Source: Shewanella waksmanii ATCC BAA-643
GTDB taxonomy: Bacteria; Pseudomonadota; Gammaproteobacteria; Enterobacterales; Shewanellaceae
Direction: 5' to 3'
NCBI RefSeq assembly: GCF_000518805.1
Contig: NZ_JAEH01000018.1
Coordinates: 27,427-91,426 of the forward strand
Length of the DNA stretch: 64,000 bases
Positions 35,577 to 44,871 of this stretch are shown here, piece after piece. The notes under the pieces were generated by a model, which made no database searches, was not told the origin of the DNA, and saw nothing but the letters and a program-made list of their open reading frames with translations. Both the position numbers and the translations under genes were made by a program. Numbering within the stretch: position 1 is the first letter of the stretch; every line of letters starts with the position of its first letter.

Positions 35577-36452
35577 TTACTCGGTTAACTCATCGACCAG
35601 GCAATTACCTGCCACCCCTAAAGATTGGGTCCAGCAGATCTCAACGGGCCATTCGAGTGCCCCCTCGACAAAATCGACTTGCAGTTCAACTAAACGTTGG
35701 CGCAATTCGCGGTGTAGCAGTTTTTGTGGATATAACGCGAACCCCATTCCTGAGCAGGCTAGCTCAGTGATTTGATACAGGCGATCGCAACTGACCACTT
35801 TGGGGCTGTAACGCAGCGATTCTATTAACTCAGGTGTGGCAATATTGCCTTCACTGGGTAGCAATTGTTGGTATTGGCTCAAATCGGCGCTTGAAAGCTC
35901 GCCGCGACGTTTTGCCAATGGATGGGTTGGGGCGGCCACAAAGCACCAATTGATCTTGTCGATAATTTTTGATTCCACGCCCCGTTTAGGCTCAAGGTTA
36001 GCCGGGGCGATGGTAATGTCAGCTAACTTCTGTTCGGGATTGGGCTGCAGGCTTGCCACTTCACTGTCCACCAGGTTTATCTGTAGCTCAGGGTAAGCTT
36101 CACTAAGTTGATGCAGTACTTGCTGAAATCGCGGAAAGAAGGTCAAGCCGTGCAAGGCAATGGTTAGGCTAGGTTCAACGCCTTGTTTTAATGATTGTGC
36201 TTTAAGTTCAATAGCATTGAGACGAGGCAGCAGCTCTTGTGCTTGAAAGTAGATAGCTTTGCCCGCAGCGGTCAGTATCGGCGCTTTGCCTGCAACCCGA
36301 TCAAACAGGCTCAGATCTAAATCAATTTCCATATTGTTGATCATCTGATTGACCGCAGAGGCACTGACACCTAGATTGCGTCCTGCTGCGGAAAATGAGC
36401 CACTATTGGCGACTTCAACTAGGTAGCGTAATCGCTCGGTCGTCATTAACAT
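35577..36452 (-). CDS. LysR family transcriptional regulator
   Basis: 291 residues. HTH near the N-terminus (RLRYLVEVANSGSFSAAGRNLGVSASAVNQMINNMEIDLDLSLFDRV), then a LysR substrate-binding domain (SLTIALHGLTFFPRFQQVLHQLSEAYPELQINLVDSE). It has a CysB/MetR-like length but no evident specialisation. It converges on the cytochrome P460 gene and is divergent from the small lipoprotein gene at 36635; either that gene or its own promoter is the likely target. Confidence 0.85.
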   Translation of the reverse strand: MLMTTERLRYLVEVANSGSFSAAGRNLGVSASAVNQMINNMEIDLDLSLFDRVAGKAPILTAAGKAIYFQAQELLPRLNAIELKAQSLKQGVEPSLTIALHGLTFFPRFQQVLHQLSEAYPELQINLVDSEVASLQPNPEQKLADITIAPANLEPKRGVESKIIDKINWCFVAAPTHPLAKRRGELSSADLSQYQQLLPSEGNIATPELIESLRYSPKVVSCDRLYQITELACSGMGFALYPQKLLHRELRQRLVELQVDFVEGALEWPVEICWTQSLGVAGNCLVDELTE

Positions 36453-36634
36453 TTTGCTGCTCTCTTTGGTTGCAATGACTCAATTAAGCCACCTAAGCAA
36501 TAATTTAATATGAATCGCTGTAAATGCAACAAACTATTTAAATTGTGAATAGTAGCTGCCTTAGTAATAGCGTGACTTGCATAGATAATACTCGCAGACG
36601 TTCCATCATTGGTAATGACCAAACTGCGAGGTTT

Positions 36635-36868
36635 ATGATGCAAAAGTTAATCCTATTGGCACTCGTTGCCACCGTTTTGGCGATGACTAGCGGTTGCGCC
36701 CAACGAAGTGACACCGGCTCTAGCGTGACTCATCGGGTACACAATCAACACTTAGGTTGTGACTTTGCTTGTCAGCGTATGAAAGATGAGCTTATTCGGC
36801 GTGACATTGAAGATAGAATCATCCTAGAAGATGCACTTGACCCACACGATGGCGCAGAGCTGTACTAA
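36635..36868 (+). CDS. small lipoprotein, unknown
   Basis: 77 residues from ATG 36635 (a frame is open further upstream without a ribosome site; GAGG lies about 6 bases before this ATG). The N-terminus is a type II signal peptide with lipobox MTSGC, so the mature protein is anchored by Cys22 or so. Residue +2 is Ala, predicting transport to the outer membrane. The mature part has a Cys pair (LGCDFACQRM) and an acidic C-terminus. No family recognised. Confidence 0.65.
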   Translation: MMQKLILLALVATVLAMTSGCAQRSDTGSSVTHRVHNQHLGCDFACQRMKDELIRRDIEDRIILEDALDPHDGAELY

Positions 36869-37006
36869 ATTCGGCTTAGATATTGAATTTCATTGATTAA
36901 TGGGCAAGTATTTTTGCACAGAAGCTGCTTTTCGCGTTAGCTTATTAGTCTATAGTACGTCAGCAGTGCAATATTGATTGGCAATGCAGGATTGAGGAAA
37001 CACCAC

Positions 37007-38233
37007 ATGGATCCGCAAGCGTTTAAAGCTTATCGGCGTTTTATCGTTAAGTTGGGCAAGATGCTGCACAAATACGGTAGCCCATCATTTCGATTAGAGT
37101 CTTATCTGATTGAGGTTGCTAATCATTTTGGGCTCAATTCGTCGTTTATCTCAACACCCACGTCAATCATTTTCATGTTGCGTACTAGCGATCAAGAAGA
37201 TGAATATCATCATGCGGTACGGATGCAGCCGGGCGAGATCGATATGGCAGCATTGTCGCTGACCGATGAAGTTGCAGCGGCATTATTGGCGGGCGAAATC
37301 AGCTTGGCGGCCGCCGATCAACGCCTTGATGAAATCGACATGATGCAGCCGCCTTACGGCAAAGTACTCACCTTATTGGCGTATTGTTTGGCATCGGGCG
37401 CGTTTGCCATGTTAATGGGCGCCAGTGTGTCAGAGATTGTCTGGTCCAGTTTGTTAGGCGCACTCACTTACATCGGTATTTTGGGGTCGCTGCAATCTGA
37501 TCGATATTTAGCGATGTTAGAACCGGTCACGGCATTTGTGTCGGGTTTAATTGCCTGTGCTATCGGCTATTATCTCGACCCCGGTATTAATATCCCCATT
37601 ATTGTGCTGTCATCAATCATTATTTTGATCCCCGGTTTATCGCTTACCATTGGCTTGTCTGAGCTGTCATCGCGCAATTTAGTGTCGGGCACAGCTAGGG
37701 TGATGGACTCGATTATGCAGCTATTTAAGTTGTTCTTTGGCGCATTTTTAGGCATCAGCTTGGGCTTTGCGTTATTTGGCGAGAACGTCTATCAAGCCGG
37801 TGAGTCACTACCCTATTGGGGGCGCTGGCTTGGGGTTCTGTTTTTAAGCTTAGCCTTAGTGCCCATATTCCGGATTCGGATCAAACATATCCCGTGGGCG
37901 GTTGTAGGGGCGTTTATTGCTTTTGGCGTCACGGTTTGGAGCTCGCAATATGTCACCCAAGGCGTGGGATCATTTTTGGGCGCATTCGCGCTTGGGGCGT
38001 TTGCCAATATCTTCAGCCGTATTGCCAATCAGCCGTCCAGCATTGTGGCCATGCATGCGTTAATTTTGCTGGTGCCCGGGTCGAAAACCTACATGGGGTT
38101 AGATTCGTTTATTTCCGGTAAAGATCTGGTCAACACACAAAACATGGGCCCAGAGGTGTTTATTATCTTTATGTCGCTGGTGGCGGGATTGATTTTTGCT
38201 AACGTGATAGTCCCCACACGTAAGGCGTTATAA
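37007..38233 (+). CDS. threonine/serine exporter family protein (ThrE-like)
   Basis: 408 residues from ATG 37007 (GAGGAAA upstream). N-terminal cytoplasmic domain (DUF1212/ThrE N: VKLGKMLHKYGSPSFRLESYL ... STPTSIIFML), followed by about ten membrane helices in two blocks (about 125-265 and 275-405), the second matching the ThrE_2 module. The family exports threonine, serine or, in other members, dicarboxylates. Both halves, which are separate genes in many bacteria (YjjP/YjjB), are fused here. Monocistronic, followed by a bidirectional terminator. Confidence 0.85.
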   Translation: MDPQAFKAYRRFIVKLGKMLHKYGSPSFRLESYLIEVANHFGLNSSFISTPTSIIFMLRTSDQEDEYHHAVRMQPGEIDMAALSLTDEVAAALLAGEISLAAADQRLDEIDMMQPPYGKVLTLLAYCLASGAFAMLMGASVSEIVWSSLLGALTYIGILGSLQSDRYLAMLEPVTAFVSGLIACAIGYYLDPGINIPIIVLSSIIILIPGLSLTIGLSELSSRNLVSGTARVMDSIMQLFKLFFGAFLGISLGFALFGENVYQAGESLPYWGRWLGVLFLSLALVPIFRIRIKHIPWAVVGAFIAFGVTVWSSQYVTQGVGSFLGAFALGAFANIFSRIANQPSSIVAMHALILLVPGSKTYMGLDSFISGKDLVNTQNMGPEVFIIFMSLVAGLIFANVIVPTRKAL

Positions 38234-38255
38234 ATTCGACACAAACTAATAGGCA

Positions 38256-38294
38256 TAAAAAAACGGCCAAGGTGCACCCACCTTGGCCGTTGTT
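38256..38294. terminator. bidirectional terminator between ThrE-like gene and pyrC
   Basis: Perfect 13-bp stem AACGGCCAAGGTG / CACCTTGGCCGTT with CACC loop, an A7 tract on the left that becomes the U tract for pyrC, and a shorter T stretch on the right. Confidence 0.88.
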
Positions 38295-38309
38295 ATTTAC
38301 TGGCGGTAA

Positions 38310-39341
38310 TTATTTCACTTTCCAGTGAACCTCTTCGCCCGCAAAGAACGGCACAATTGGGTTACCGTTTGGCAAAATAATCTCGCTGGGTACTGTCCAG
38401 GTTTCTTTCACTAGGGTCACGGTTGAGGTGTTACGTGGTAATCCATAAAAATCTGGGCCATGGGTACTCGCAAAACCTTCTAGCTTATCGAGCGCGCCTA
38501 GGTCATCAAAGACTTGTGCGTATAGCTCTAGTGCACTCCAGGCACTGTAACAACCTGCACAGCCACAGGCAGATTCTTTGCGATGTTTTTCGTGTGGCGC
38601 CGAATCGGTACCCAAGAAAAACTTAGATGAACCGGTTGCCACCGCTTCGCGAAGTGCTTGCTGGTGGATGTTGCGTTTTAGCACAGGCAGACAGAAGTTA
38701 TGCGGGCGCACTCCGCCAACTAATAAATCATTACGGTTAAGCAATAAGTGCTGCGGGGTAATGGTGGCCGCCACATTGTCTGAGGCGCTTGCCACAAACT
38801 CAGCTGCATCTTTAGTAGTAATGTGCTCAAACACCACTTTAAGCTGCGGGAAAGCCGCAACGATGCGAGTGAGGTTGCGCTCAATGAAAATGGCTTCGCG
38901 ATCAAAAATATCGATGTGCGATTCAGTCACTTCACCGTGAACCAATAGCAACATGCCTTCTTCAGCCATCACTTCAAAAATTGGGAACAGCGCATCTAAG
39001 GCTTTAACCGCGGCATCAGAGTTAGTGGTCGCGCCAGCAGGATACAGCTTGGCGGCAACAACGCCCGCCGCTTTGGCATCAATAATATCTTGCTTAGTGG
39101 TGTCGTTGGTTAAGAAGATTGTCATCAAAGGTTCAAAAGTTGAGCCTTGTGGACGCGCCGCTAAAATACGCTCACGGTACTGATTGACCATTGCCGCATT
39201 GGTCACTGGCGGCAGGAGGTTAGGCATAACGATTGCGCGTTGAAACAGGCGGGCAGTCGCCGGCACTGTTTCTTGTAACATATCGCCATCGCGAAAATGT
39301 AGGTGCCAATCGTCAGGGGTAAGTAGGGTGATCTGCGTCAT
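38310..39341 (-). CDS. pyrC: dihydroorotase
   Basis: 343 residues from the ATG at 39341 (TAGGAAC upstream); the frame extends 26 codons further without homology. Third step of pyrimidine synthesis: carbamoyl-aspartate to dihydroorotate. Class II PyrC features are complete: zinc ligands in [11 protein letters not shown], the carboxylated Lys in [15 protein letters not shown], His in LLVHGEVT and FEHITTKDA, and the catalytic Asp in FLGTDSAPH. Length agrees with E. coli PyrC (348). Monocistronic. Confidence 0.96.
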   Translation of the reverse strand: MTQITLLTPDDWHLHFRDGDMLQETVPATARLFQRAIVMPNLLPPVTNAAMVNQYRERILAARPQGSTFEPLMTIFLTNDTTKQDIIDAKAAGVVAAKLYPAGATTNSDAAVKALDALFPIFEVMAEEGMLLLVHGEVTESHIDIFDREAIFIERNLTRIVAAFPQLKVVFEHITTKDAAEFVASASDNVAATITPQHLLLNRNDLLVGGVRPHNFCLPVLKRNIHQQALREAVATGSSKFFLGTDSAPHEKHRKESACGCAGCYSAWSALELYAQVFDDLGALDKLEGFASTHGPDFYGLPRNTSTVTLVKETWTVPSEIILPNGNPIVPFFAGEEVHWKVK

Positions 39342-39603
39342 TAGAGTTCCTAAGCGGTTATTAGCGGGCCAAATTATGGCGCATATTGTGCCTGAAAACG
39401 CTTTAGCAGCATAGGCCAACTTGCTTAGTTATGACAGTTAATCGTATCGAACGAAATTGAGGGTGCGATTGTCAGTGGGGATCTGCTAATCAATATTACC
39501 ATTTTGAGTCATGATATCGGTTCGAGCGCCTATGCAAAGGCGCTAGCTGCAGTGCATCTTGTCACTACCGACAGCAGCTAATTTTGCCGAGTTATTTGCC
39601 GTG

Positions 39604-39789
39604 CTAGTGCGGTGAGCAAAAATCAACAAAATGTTTGTCGGCTGCCTTACCCAGCTTATACATCACCAACAAACCTAAGCTCATTGCAACAAACATGGTG
39701 GCTAACATTGGCCAAAAGACAGTACCTGAAACTGCAACCACTACAGTACTCATTACTAAAATAACTAACCATAAAGTTGATAATTTCAT
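39604..39789 (-). CDS. small two-helix membrane protein, unknown
   Basis: 61 residues: two hydrophobic helices (LWLVILVMSTVVVAVSGTVFW and MLATMFVAMSLGLLVMYKL) and a short polar tail with His and Cys. The ATG has a strong ribosome site (AGGAGA). It is preceded by its own upstream region and stands alone. No family recognised. Confidence 0.55.
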   Translation of the reverse strand: MKLSTLWLVILVMSTVVVAVSGTVFWPMLATMFVAMSLGLLVMYKLGKAADKHFVDFCSPH

Positions 39790-39958
39790 TGTGCTATCTC
39801 CTGCTGTTTTCTGAATGCGGGGCTAGAATAACAAGCACTAGCTGAATGATTGTTGAACACCTTTTGCTAAACTTTTATCACGTGATTGCGACGACTTCCG
39901 TTACAATAGTCAGGTCCAATTACCGACAATTGAATCACTCAGTGGTAGAGCAAAAGCC

Positions 39959-40741
39959 GTGTTAAAACAAAAACAGTACCAACGCCAAGGGCCAGACTAC
40001 CGTTTCGGCGAACAAGTGTCGTTTGTGGATGTGAAGCACACCTTTAACTTAAACCAAATCCGCATTGGCAGTTGGGTGGAAGAGCAAGAGAAACACAAAG
40101 CCGCCAATCTCATTTTTGATGCGCTTGCCGATTTAGCTTACATGCTCAAATTGCCACCCAAAGCGATCGGCTTACGGCAAACACTTAACCTAGCATTTGG
40201 TACTGGTGGACAGCAGGGGGTGCAGGCGCACTATATGCCTGCCCATCGTGAGTTGGCATTAGCTAAAAATGCAGGCGCGGGGGCATTGGCCCATGAATTT
40301 TGGCATGCGTTTGATCATTATATTGCTGCAAAGGCTTTTAGGGTTAAACCCGGTGCGATCTCCTTTGCCAGTAATGCCTGGCTAGCCGATGTGCCATTGA
40401 TAGACCATCAGCTCAACCAGCGTTTATCTAGGCTGTTTGCGGTGACCTTATTAACCGACGACGGTAACGATGGCCACAACTATGTAGCGCGGGCGGTGGC
40501 GCTCGATAAGCAATATGCGCGGCAATATTTCTCTAAACCCACAGAATTGATGGCACGGGCATTTGAAGCGTGTATTGAATCTTGCAGCGATATCCGTAAC
40601 CCCTACTTAGTCAACGAAACCCTTAAATCTGATCTAGCGGCAGCGGGCGGTTACCCAGACGCGCAGCATAGGCAGCAAATTTTTGCAGCACTATTGGCTT
40701 ATTTTGAACCCTTAGGGGATGCCCTTGGGCGAGAAGGTTAA
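39959..40741 (+). CDS. HExxH protein (CLCA_X-like family), putative zinc metallopeptidase
   Basis: 260 residues starting with GTG. The segment ALAHEFWHAFDHY contains HEFWH, a zincin-type HExxH, followed by a D-H-Y pattern that recalls the HE-x2-H-A-x-D motif of polyvalent-protein metallopeptidase domains. Flanking conserved-looking blocks are FGTGGQQGVQAHYMP and SKPTELMARAFEACIES. Proteins like this are annotated CLCA_X in marine gammaproteobacteria; no biochemical role is known to me. No signal peptide, so cytoplasmic. Monocistronic. Confidence 0.6.
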   Translation: MLKQKQYQRQGPDYRFGEQVSFVDVKHTFNLNQIRIGSWVEEQEKHKAANLIFDALADLAYMLKLPPKAIGLRQTLNLAFGTGGQQGVQAHYMPAHRELALAKNAGAGALAHEFWHAFDHYIAAKAFRVKPGAISFASNAWLADVPLIDHQLNQRLSRLFAVTLLTDDGNDGHNYVARAVALDKQYARQYFSKPTELMARAFEACIESCSDIRNPYLVNETLKSDLAAAGGYPDAQHRQQIFAALLAYFEPLGDALGREG

Positions 40742-40764
40742 CCGCGCCAATCAATTAGCGCGGC

Positions 40765-40797
40765 AGTGCTAGCCTTGTGGTGCTAGCCTTGTGGTGT
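40765..40797. repeat. short direct repeat GTGCTAGCCTTGTG
   Basis: Two head-to-tail copies of a 15-bp unit (GTGCTAGCCTTGTGG) between convergent genes, probably slippage. Confidence 0.6.
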
Positions 40798-40813
40798 CGG
40801 GCGGGGCAGAGAC

Positions 40814-42982
40814 TTAATCAACCCAGCCTAATACATTACGGATCACCGACCAACGAGGTTGCTCTTTGCTGGCACCTTTACCTAGCATCCAGTACTCATA
40901 AAAGCGGTCCTGATGGCCATCAACTTTACGTAGCTTCTGCCAGTTATTGACGTAGTTGAGTAGCGACTGATTACTCTGTGCAACGGCGTAAGCCACCGGA
41001 TAACGATTCTTGTTGGTGGGAATGGCAATTCCATAGCCGGGGAAGAACAGGGTCCACGCTGACCCCGCCTGTGCACTGATAATTAGCGCGTCATACTTGT
41101 GTTTTTTCTGGCGGAAAAAGTCTTTGTAACCATCAATTTTGACAAATTCAATGTGCGGGTACTTCTGCTTGGCATCGCTGACAATATCGCTATGCTCCAC
41201 ATAGGCCACCTTAATGTCTTGTAATGCCTGAATCGATTCTGCGTTTTTAAACTGACTCACCATATGATCGCGCGTGGCAATGGCTAAGGTAAGCTCCAAT
41301 ACTGGGTCGGCATAACTCAGCTTATCCATTTGCTCAATATCCATCGCTAGACCTGACATGGCAATATCAAAAAAGCCTGCTTCTAATGAGGCGGCTAACT
41401 GCGATTTTCTAAACGGGATAAACTCAATCTCTACCCCTAAATCTTCGGCTAGTTTAGTGGCCATGGCGCTGTCAAAGCCCACCAGTTGCGCGCCGTTGTT
41501 GTAGTAGCTAAATGGCACATTGCTGGGGATATAGCCTACTCGTAATACGCCGCGCTCGCGTATTTGCCTAACATTAGCAATTGGCTCCTGGGGCGTTTCA
41601 CCTACCACTGGGAACTGGCGCTTCACTTTGGTCGGCACCTTGTCTGCCACCTGCATGTTAGCAATCACACCGCTGGTGACCTCAGGGCTGTGAATAAACA
41701 TGCCCATGCCGACTCGGCAAACCAGCAAGGTTGCCACAACACTAATGGCAATACCCACTGTCATCTTAACGATTTGTGGCGGCTTAATGCGTAAACAACC
41801 TTCAAATAAACACACCGTAAGCAGTGTCAGTACAAACAGGTTCATCACCGCGGCAATCGAATTAAACTTGCCGGTAATAAAGCCAGACATCACAAACAGC
41901 TGGAACAGATCTGAGGGTAAATGTACTAAATCCAACATGAATGGAATAGCCACATACACACTGCCAAACAGTGATAATAAGCCACTTATCGACAGCGATG
42001 GAATTGCGCTCATTTCAACCGGCGTACCGTTAAACCAGCCAGCAAATAGCACAAACAAAATCACCGTTAACTTGCCGATATTGGGGAAGGTGAAGGCAAT
42101 GGGGATTAGAATTTCAATCAGCGTTTCGCCGTTATCACTCAGCTTGTCATGCTCGCGCATGATCTGCTTACACTCTTCAATAATCACCGGAATAACAATA
42201 AAGATATTACCGGTGGCAAACGCCGTCACTAAGGTCGAGCGGGTAATGCTCACCGCTTGCTTGTAGGTGATGGGCGTGAGCGATGCCACAATCCAAGGCA
42301 ACACCCAGAACGTCAGCAGTAAACACAACACAAAATAGGTAATGAGGTAGACCTGCATGCTGGCAAACTCTTCTACCCCCATGGTGCCAGCCGCTGCGGC
42401 TGACATGGCAAAAATACCAATAGGTAGAATCTTCACTAGCCCTTGGGTGATGCGAGAAAATATTTCTGAAGTGGTATGCATAAACGACAAAATTTGCAGT
42501 TTAGGCTCACCTTCCATGCCGATTAATGCCAGCCCCATGGCAATACTAAACACCACAATGGCAGGGACATAACCTGCGGCCATTGATTCGAACGGATTAG
42601 AGGGAATATACAGTTTAAAGTAGTTAATTGCTTCAACGGCTTCAATGCTGCTGGTACTAAAAAACGAAGCGGATTCAACAAACGGAAACGACAGCGGTAC
42701 TAAAGCAATTAACACCAATGCCAGTAACCACAGCAGCGCCATAATTAAACCAGCACGGCTAAATATCATAATCGCGGTAGATTTTTGTAACTTACCAATA
42801 CCGCCAACCAGTGACACCACAATATAGGGCAAAACGGTCATCTGCATCAGCAAAATGACACTGGTCCCTATGGTGCTAAGCCAGCCCACCATCTCACCAA
42901 AAAAAATCCCCACCGCAAAACCGACAAATATGGCGACAATCATCAAGCTAGAGCTTGGCATTTTTAGAATTCTTTTTATCAC
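40814..42982 (-). CDS. dicarboxylate/amino acid:cation symporter fused to a solute-binding domain
   Basis: 722 residues. Residues 1-430 are a DAACS/SDF symporter with about eight helices and two re-entrant loops (serine-rich motif near VTAFATGNIFIVIPVI; NIGKLTVILFVLFAGW). After a last helix (TVGIAISVVATLLVCRVGMGMFI), a SBP_bac_3 domain starts at about 475: RERGVLRVGYIPSNVPFSYYNNGAQLVGFDSAMATKLAEDLGVEIEFIP. The substrate-capture domain is thus tethered to the carrier, giving a single-chain uptake system or a chemosensory-like transporter. Fusions of this sort occur in some proteobacteria but are uncommon. Monocistronic. Confidence 0.88.
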   Translation of the reverse strand: MIKRILKMPSSSLMIVAIFVGFAVGIFFGEMVGWLSTIGTSVILLMQMTVLPYIVVSLVGGIGKLQKSTAIMIFSRAGLIMALLWLLALVLIALVPLSFPFVESASFFSTSSIEAVEAINYFKLYIPSNPFESMAAGYVPAIVVFSIAMGLALIGMEGEPKLQILSFMHTTSEIFSRITQGLVKILPIGIFAMSAAAAGTMGVEEFASMQVYLITYFVLCLLLTFWVLPWIVASLTPITYKQAVSITRSTLVTAFATGNIFIVIPVIIEECKQIMREHDKLSDNGETLIEILIPIAFTFPNIGKLTVILFVLFAGWFNGTPVEMSAIPSLSISGLLSLFGSVYVAIPFMLDLVHLPSDLFQLFVMSGFITGKFNSIAAVMNLFVLTLLTVCLFEGCLRIKPPQIVKMTVGIAISVVATLLVCRVGMGMFIHSPEVTSGVIANMQVADKVPTKVKRQFPVVGETPQEPIANVRQIRERGVLRVGYIPSNVPFSYYNNGAQLVGFDSAMATKLAEDLGVEIEFIPFRKSQLAASLEAGFFDIAMSGLAMDIEQMDKLSYADPVLELTLAIATRDHMVSQFKNAESIQALQDIKVAYVEHSDIVSDAKQKYPHIEFVKIDGYKDFFRQKKHKYDALIISAQAGSAWTLFFPGYGIAIPTNKNRYPVAYAVAQSNQSLLNYVNNWQKLRKVDGHQDRFYEYWMLGKGASKEQPRWSVIRNVLGWVD

Positions 42983-43163
42983 TTCATTACTTCCATATTG
43001 AAGTCACGCGTTCACTGCACGTGGTTAGACATCATGGCAAGCGTCCAAATCAGCAGAGCGCCACTTTGCTACTGATTGTAGCGTAAATCAGCTGAAAATT
43101 TGATAGTAAAATGTTATCGGTACGAAGATTTTTTAACGCTAGCTCAATGACATTGACGAGGTA

Positions 43164-44063
43164 TTAACCCTCCAAGCGCGCCACGGCTAAATCAATAAAG
43201 GCGCGCACTTTGGGCGACAGATGTTTACGGCTAGGGTAGACGGCGTACACTTCTACCTGTGCTGTGGGCAAGTTGTCAAACAGCACGACCAGTTCATCAT
43301 TTTTAAGCACTTCATCGAGGTAAAAGCCCGGTAAGCGGCAAATGCCGTGGTGGTTGCGCACTAGGCTAAGTTCAAAGTCGCCGCTGTCACACAAAATGCG
43401 ACCGCGCACATCAACGCTAAAAGGCTCGCCCTTGGCATCGAGATACTGCCATCGGTTAGGCATTTTCAAGTTGCTATAGCTAATACAGTCGTGGTGAGCA
43501 AGCTCCATAGGGTGATGGGGCAGGCCACGTTTTTCTATATAGGTTTTTGATGCCACGGTAAGTGCGTCGCACTGATAGATCTTGCGGCCAATCAGGCTCG
43601 ACTCTTCCAGCTGCGCCGAGGCTCTTATGGCTAAATCGTAGCCATCGCCAATCACATCAATGCGTTTATCATTTAAATCCATTTCTAGAGAGACATTGGG
43701 ATATAAATGCAGGTATTCGGAAATAATCGGTTGTAAGTGGCTACGGCCAAAGCCCACCGGCGAGCTGATCTTTAACCGCCCCTTAGGGGTGGCATTATGG
43801 GGGGTGAGAAGTTGCTCGGCTTGTTCGGCGTCGCTCACTAAGGCGAGGCAGCGATCATAGTAGGCTTGGCCTTCTGCGGTGAGGCCAATTGAGCGGGTCG
43901 TGCGGTTAAGTAAGCGCACTCCAAGGCGGGCTTCAAGTTTACTTACCGACTTACTGACAAACGAGGTCGAATGGCCGAGGGCCTGCGCTGCGGCACTAAA
44001 ACCACCTTGGTTGACCACTTCGGTAAATATCACTACCCCTTCAAATAGATTATTGTTAGTCAT
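43164..44063 (-). CDS. LysR family transcriptional regulator
   Basis: 299 residues, DmlR/AaeR-like: HTH in VIFTEVVNQGGFSAAAQALGHSTSFVSKSVSKLEARLGVRLLNRTTRSIGLTAEG and effector domain beginning PKGRLKISSPVGFGRSHLQP. Divergent from the FMN-reductase gene at 44188 (124 bp between), which is the likely target. Confidence 0.88.
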   Translation of the reverse strand: MTNNNLFEGVVIFTEVVNQGGFSAAAQALGHSTSFVSKSVSKLEARLGVRLLNRTTRSIGLTAEGQAYYDRCLALVSDAEQAEQLLTPHNATPKGRLKISSPVGFGRSHLQPIISEYLHLYPNVSLEMDLNDKRIDVIGDGYDLAIRASAQLEESSLIGRKIYQCDALTVASKTYIEKRGLPHHPMELAHHDCISYSNLKMPNRWQYLDAKGEPFSVDVRGRILCDSGDFELSLVRNHHGICRLPGFYLDEVLKNDELVVLFDNLPTAQVEVYAVYPSRKHLSPKVRAFIDLAVARLEG

Positions 44064-44187
44064 ATGGAAACAGTGATTGTCTTTTGAGGTGATTAATTAC
44101 GGTTAACTATTAATATACACTGATTTGCATTGAAAGACATTACAGCGCCAGTTACTGGCTCGCATCACTAAATTTGAGGGAATGATT

Positions 44188-44724
44188 ATGAAACTATTAG
44201 CCTTTGCCGCCAGCAACAGCAGCCAATCAATCAACAAGCAACTTGCCACTTATGCCGCCTCGCTCGTCGCAGCAGGTCAAGAGGGAGTGGAAGTTGAAGT
44301 GCTTGATATCAACGATTACGAAACGCCGATTTTTAGCCAAGACCGTGAAGCCGAGCTAGGCCAGCCAGAACAAGCCCAGCGCTTCTTTGCCAAAATCGCT
44401 GAGGCTGACGCCATTATTATCTCGTTTGCTGAGCATAACGGCTCATACACCGCAGCCTATAAGAACCTGTTTGATTGGACCTCACGTATCGACATGAAGG
44501 TGTTTCAAAATACACCTATGGTCATGCTAGCTACATCACCAGGCCCAGGTGGTGCCAATACTGTACTGACCGCGGCAACCACAAGCGCACCGTATTTTGG
44601 CGCCGATGTGAAAGCGAGTCTTTCTATCCCTAGCTTTTTTGATAATTTCGACATGCAAAGCCAGCAGTTAAGCAATCCTGAATTGCTGGATAAACTGCAA
44701 TCAGCAGTGGCAACGATTGCTTAA
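44188..44724 (+). CDS. NADPH-dependent FMN reductase family protein
   Basis: 178 residues from ATG 44188, chosen because GAGGGA lies 6 bases upstream; an ATG at 44182 abuts the ribosome site directly. Flavodoxin-like fold: LLAFAASNSSQSINKQLA near the start and SFAEHNGSYTAAYKNLFDWTSR, the flavin loop with the E-(H/Y)-N-x-S consensus. Catalyses NAD(P)H-dependent flavin or quinone reduction. Divergent from a LysR regulator. Confidence 0.85.
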   Translation: MKLLAFAASNSSQSINKQLATYAASLVAAGQEGVEVEVLDINDYETPIFSQDREAELGQPEQAQRFFAKIAEADAIIISFAEHNGSYTAAYKNLFDWTSRIDMKVFQNTPMVMLATSPGPGGANTVLTAATTSAPYFGADVKASLSIPSFFDNFDMQSQQLSNPELLDKLQSAVATIA

Positions 44725-44871
44725 GGGAACATTGCAGCGTGGCTAATAGTTATGGCGGCTAATAGTTATAGCCGCTGAATGCATGATGAAGTCGCGGTGC
44801 GCTGGATTAAGCCGCGCCGCTTTGCACAATGGCGCAGCTAGCTAAGCATTTGCTTATAAAATCACAGCAGT

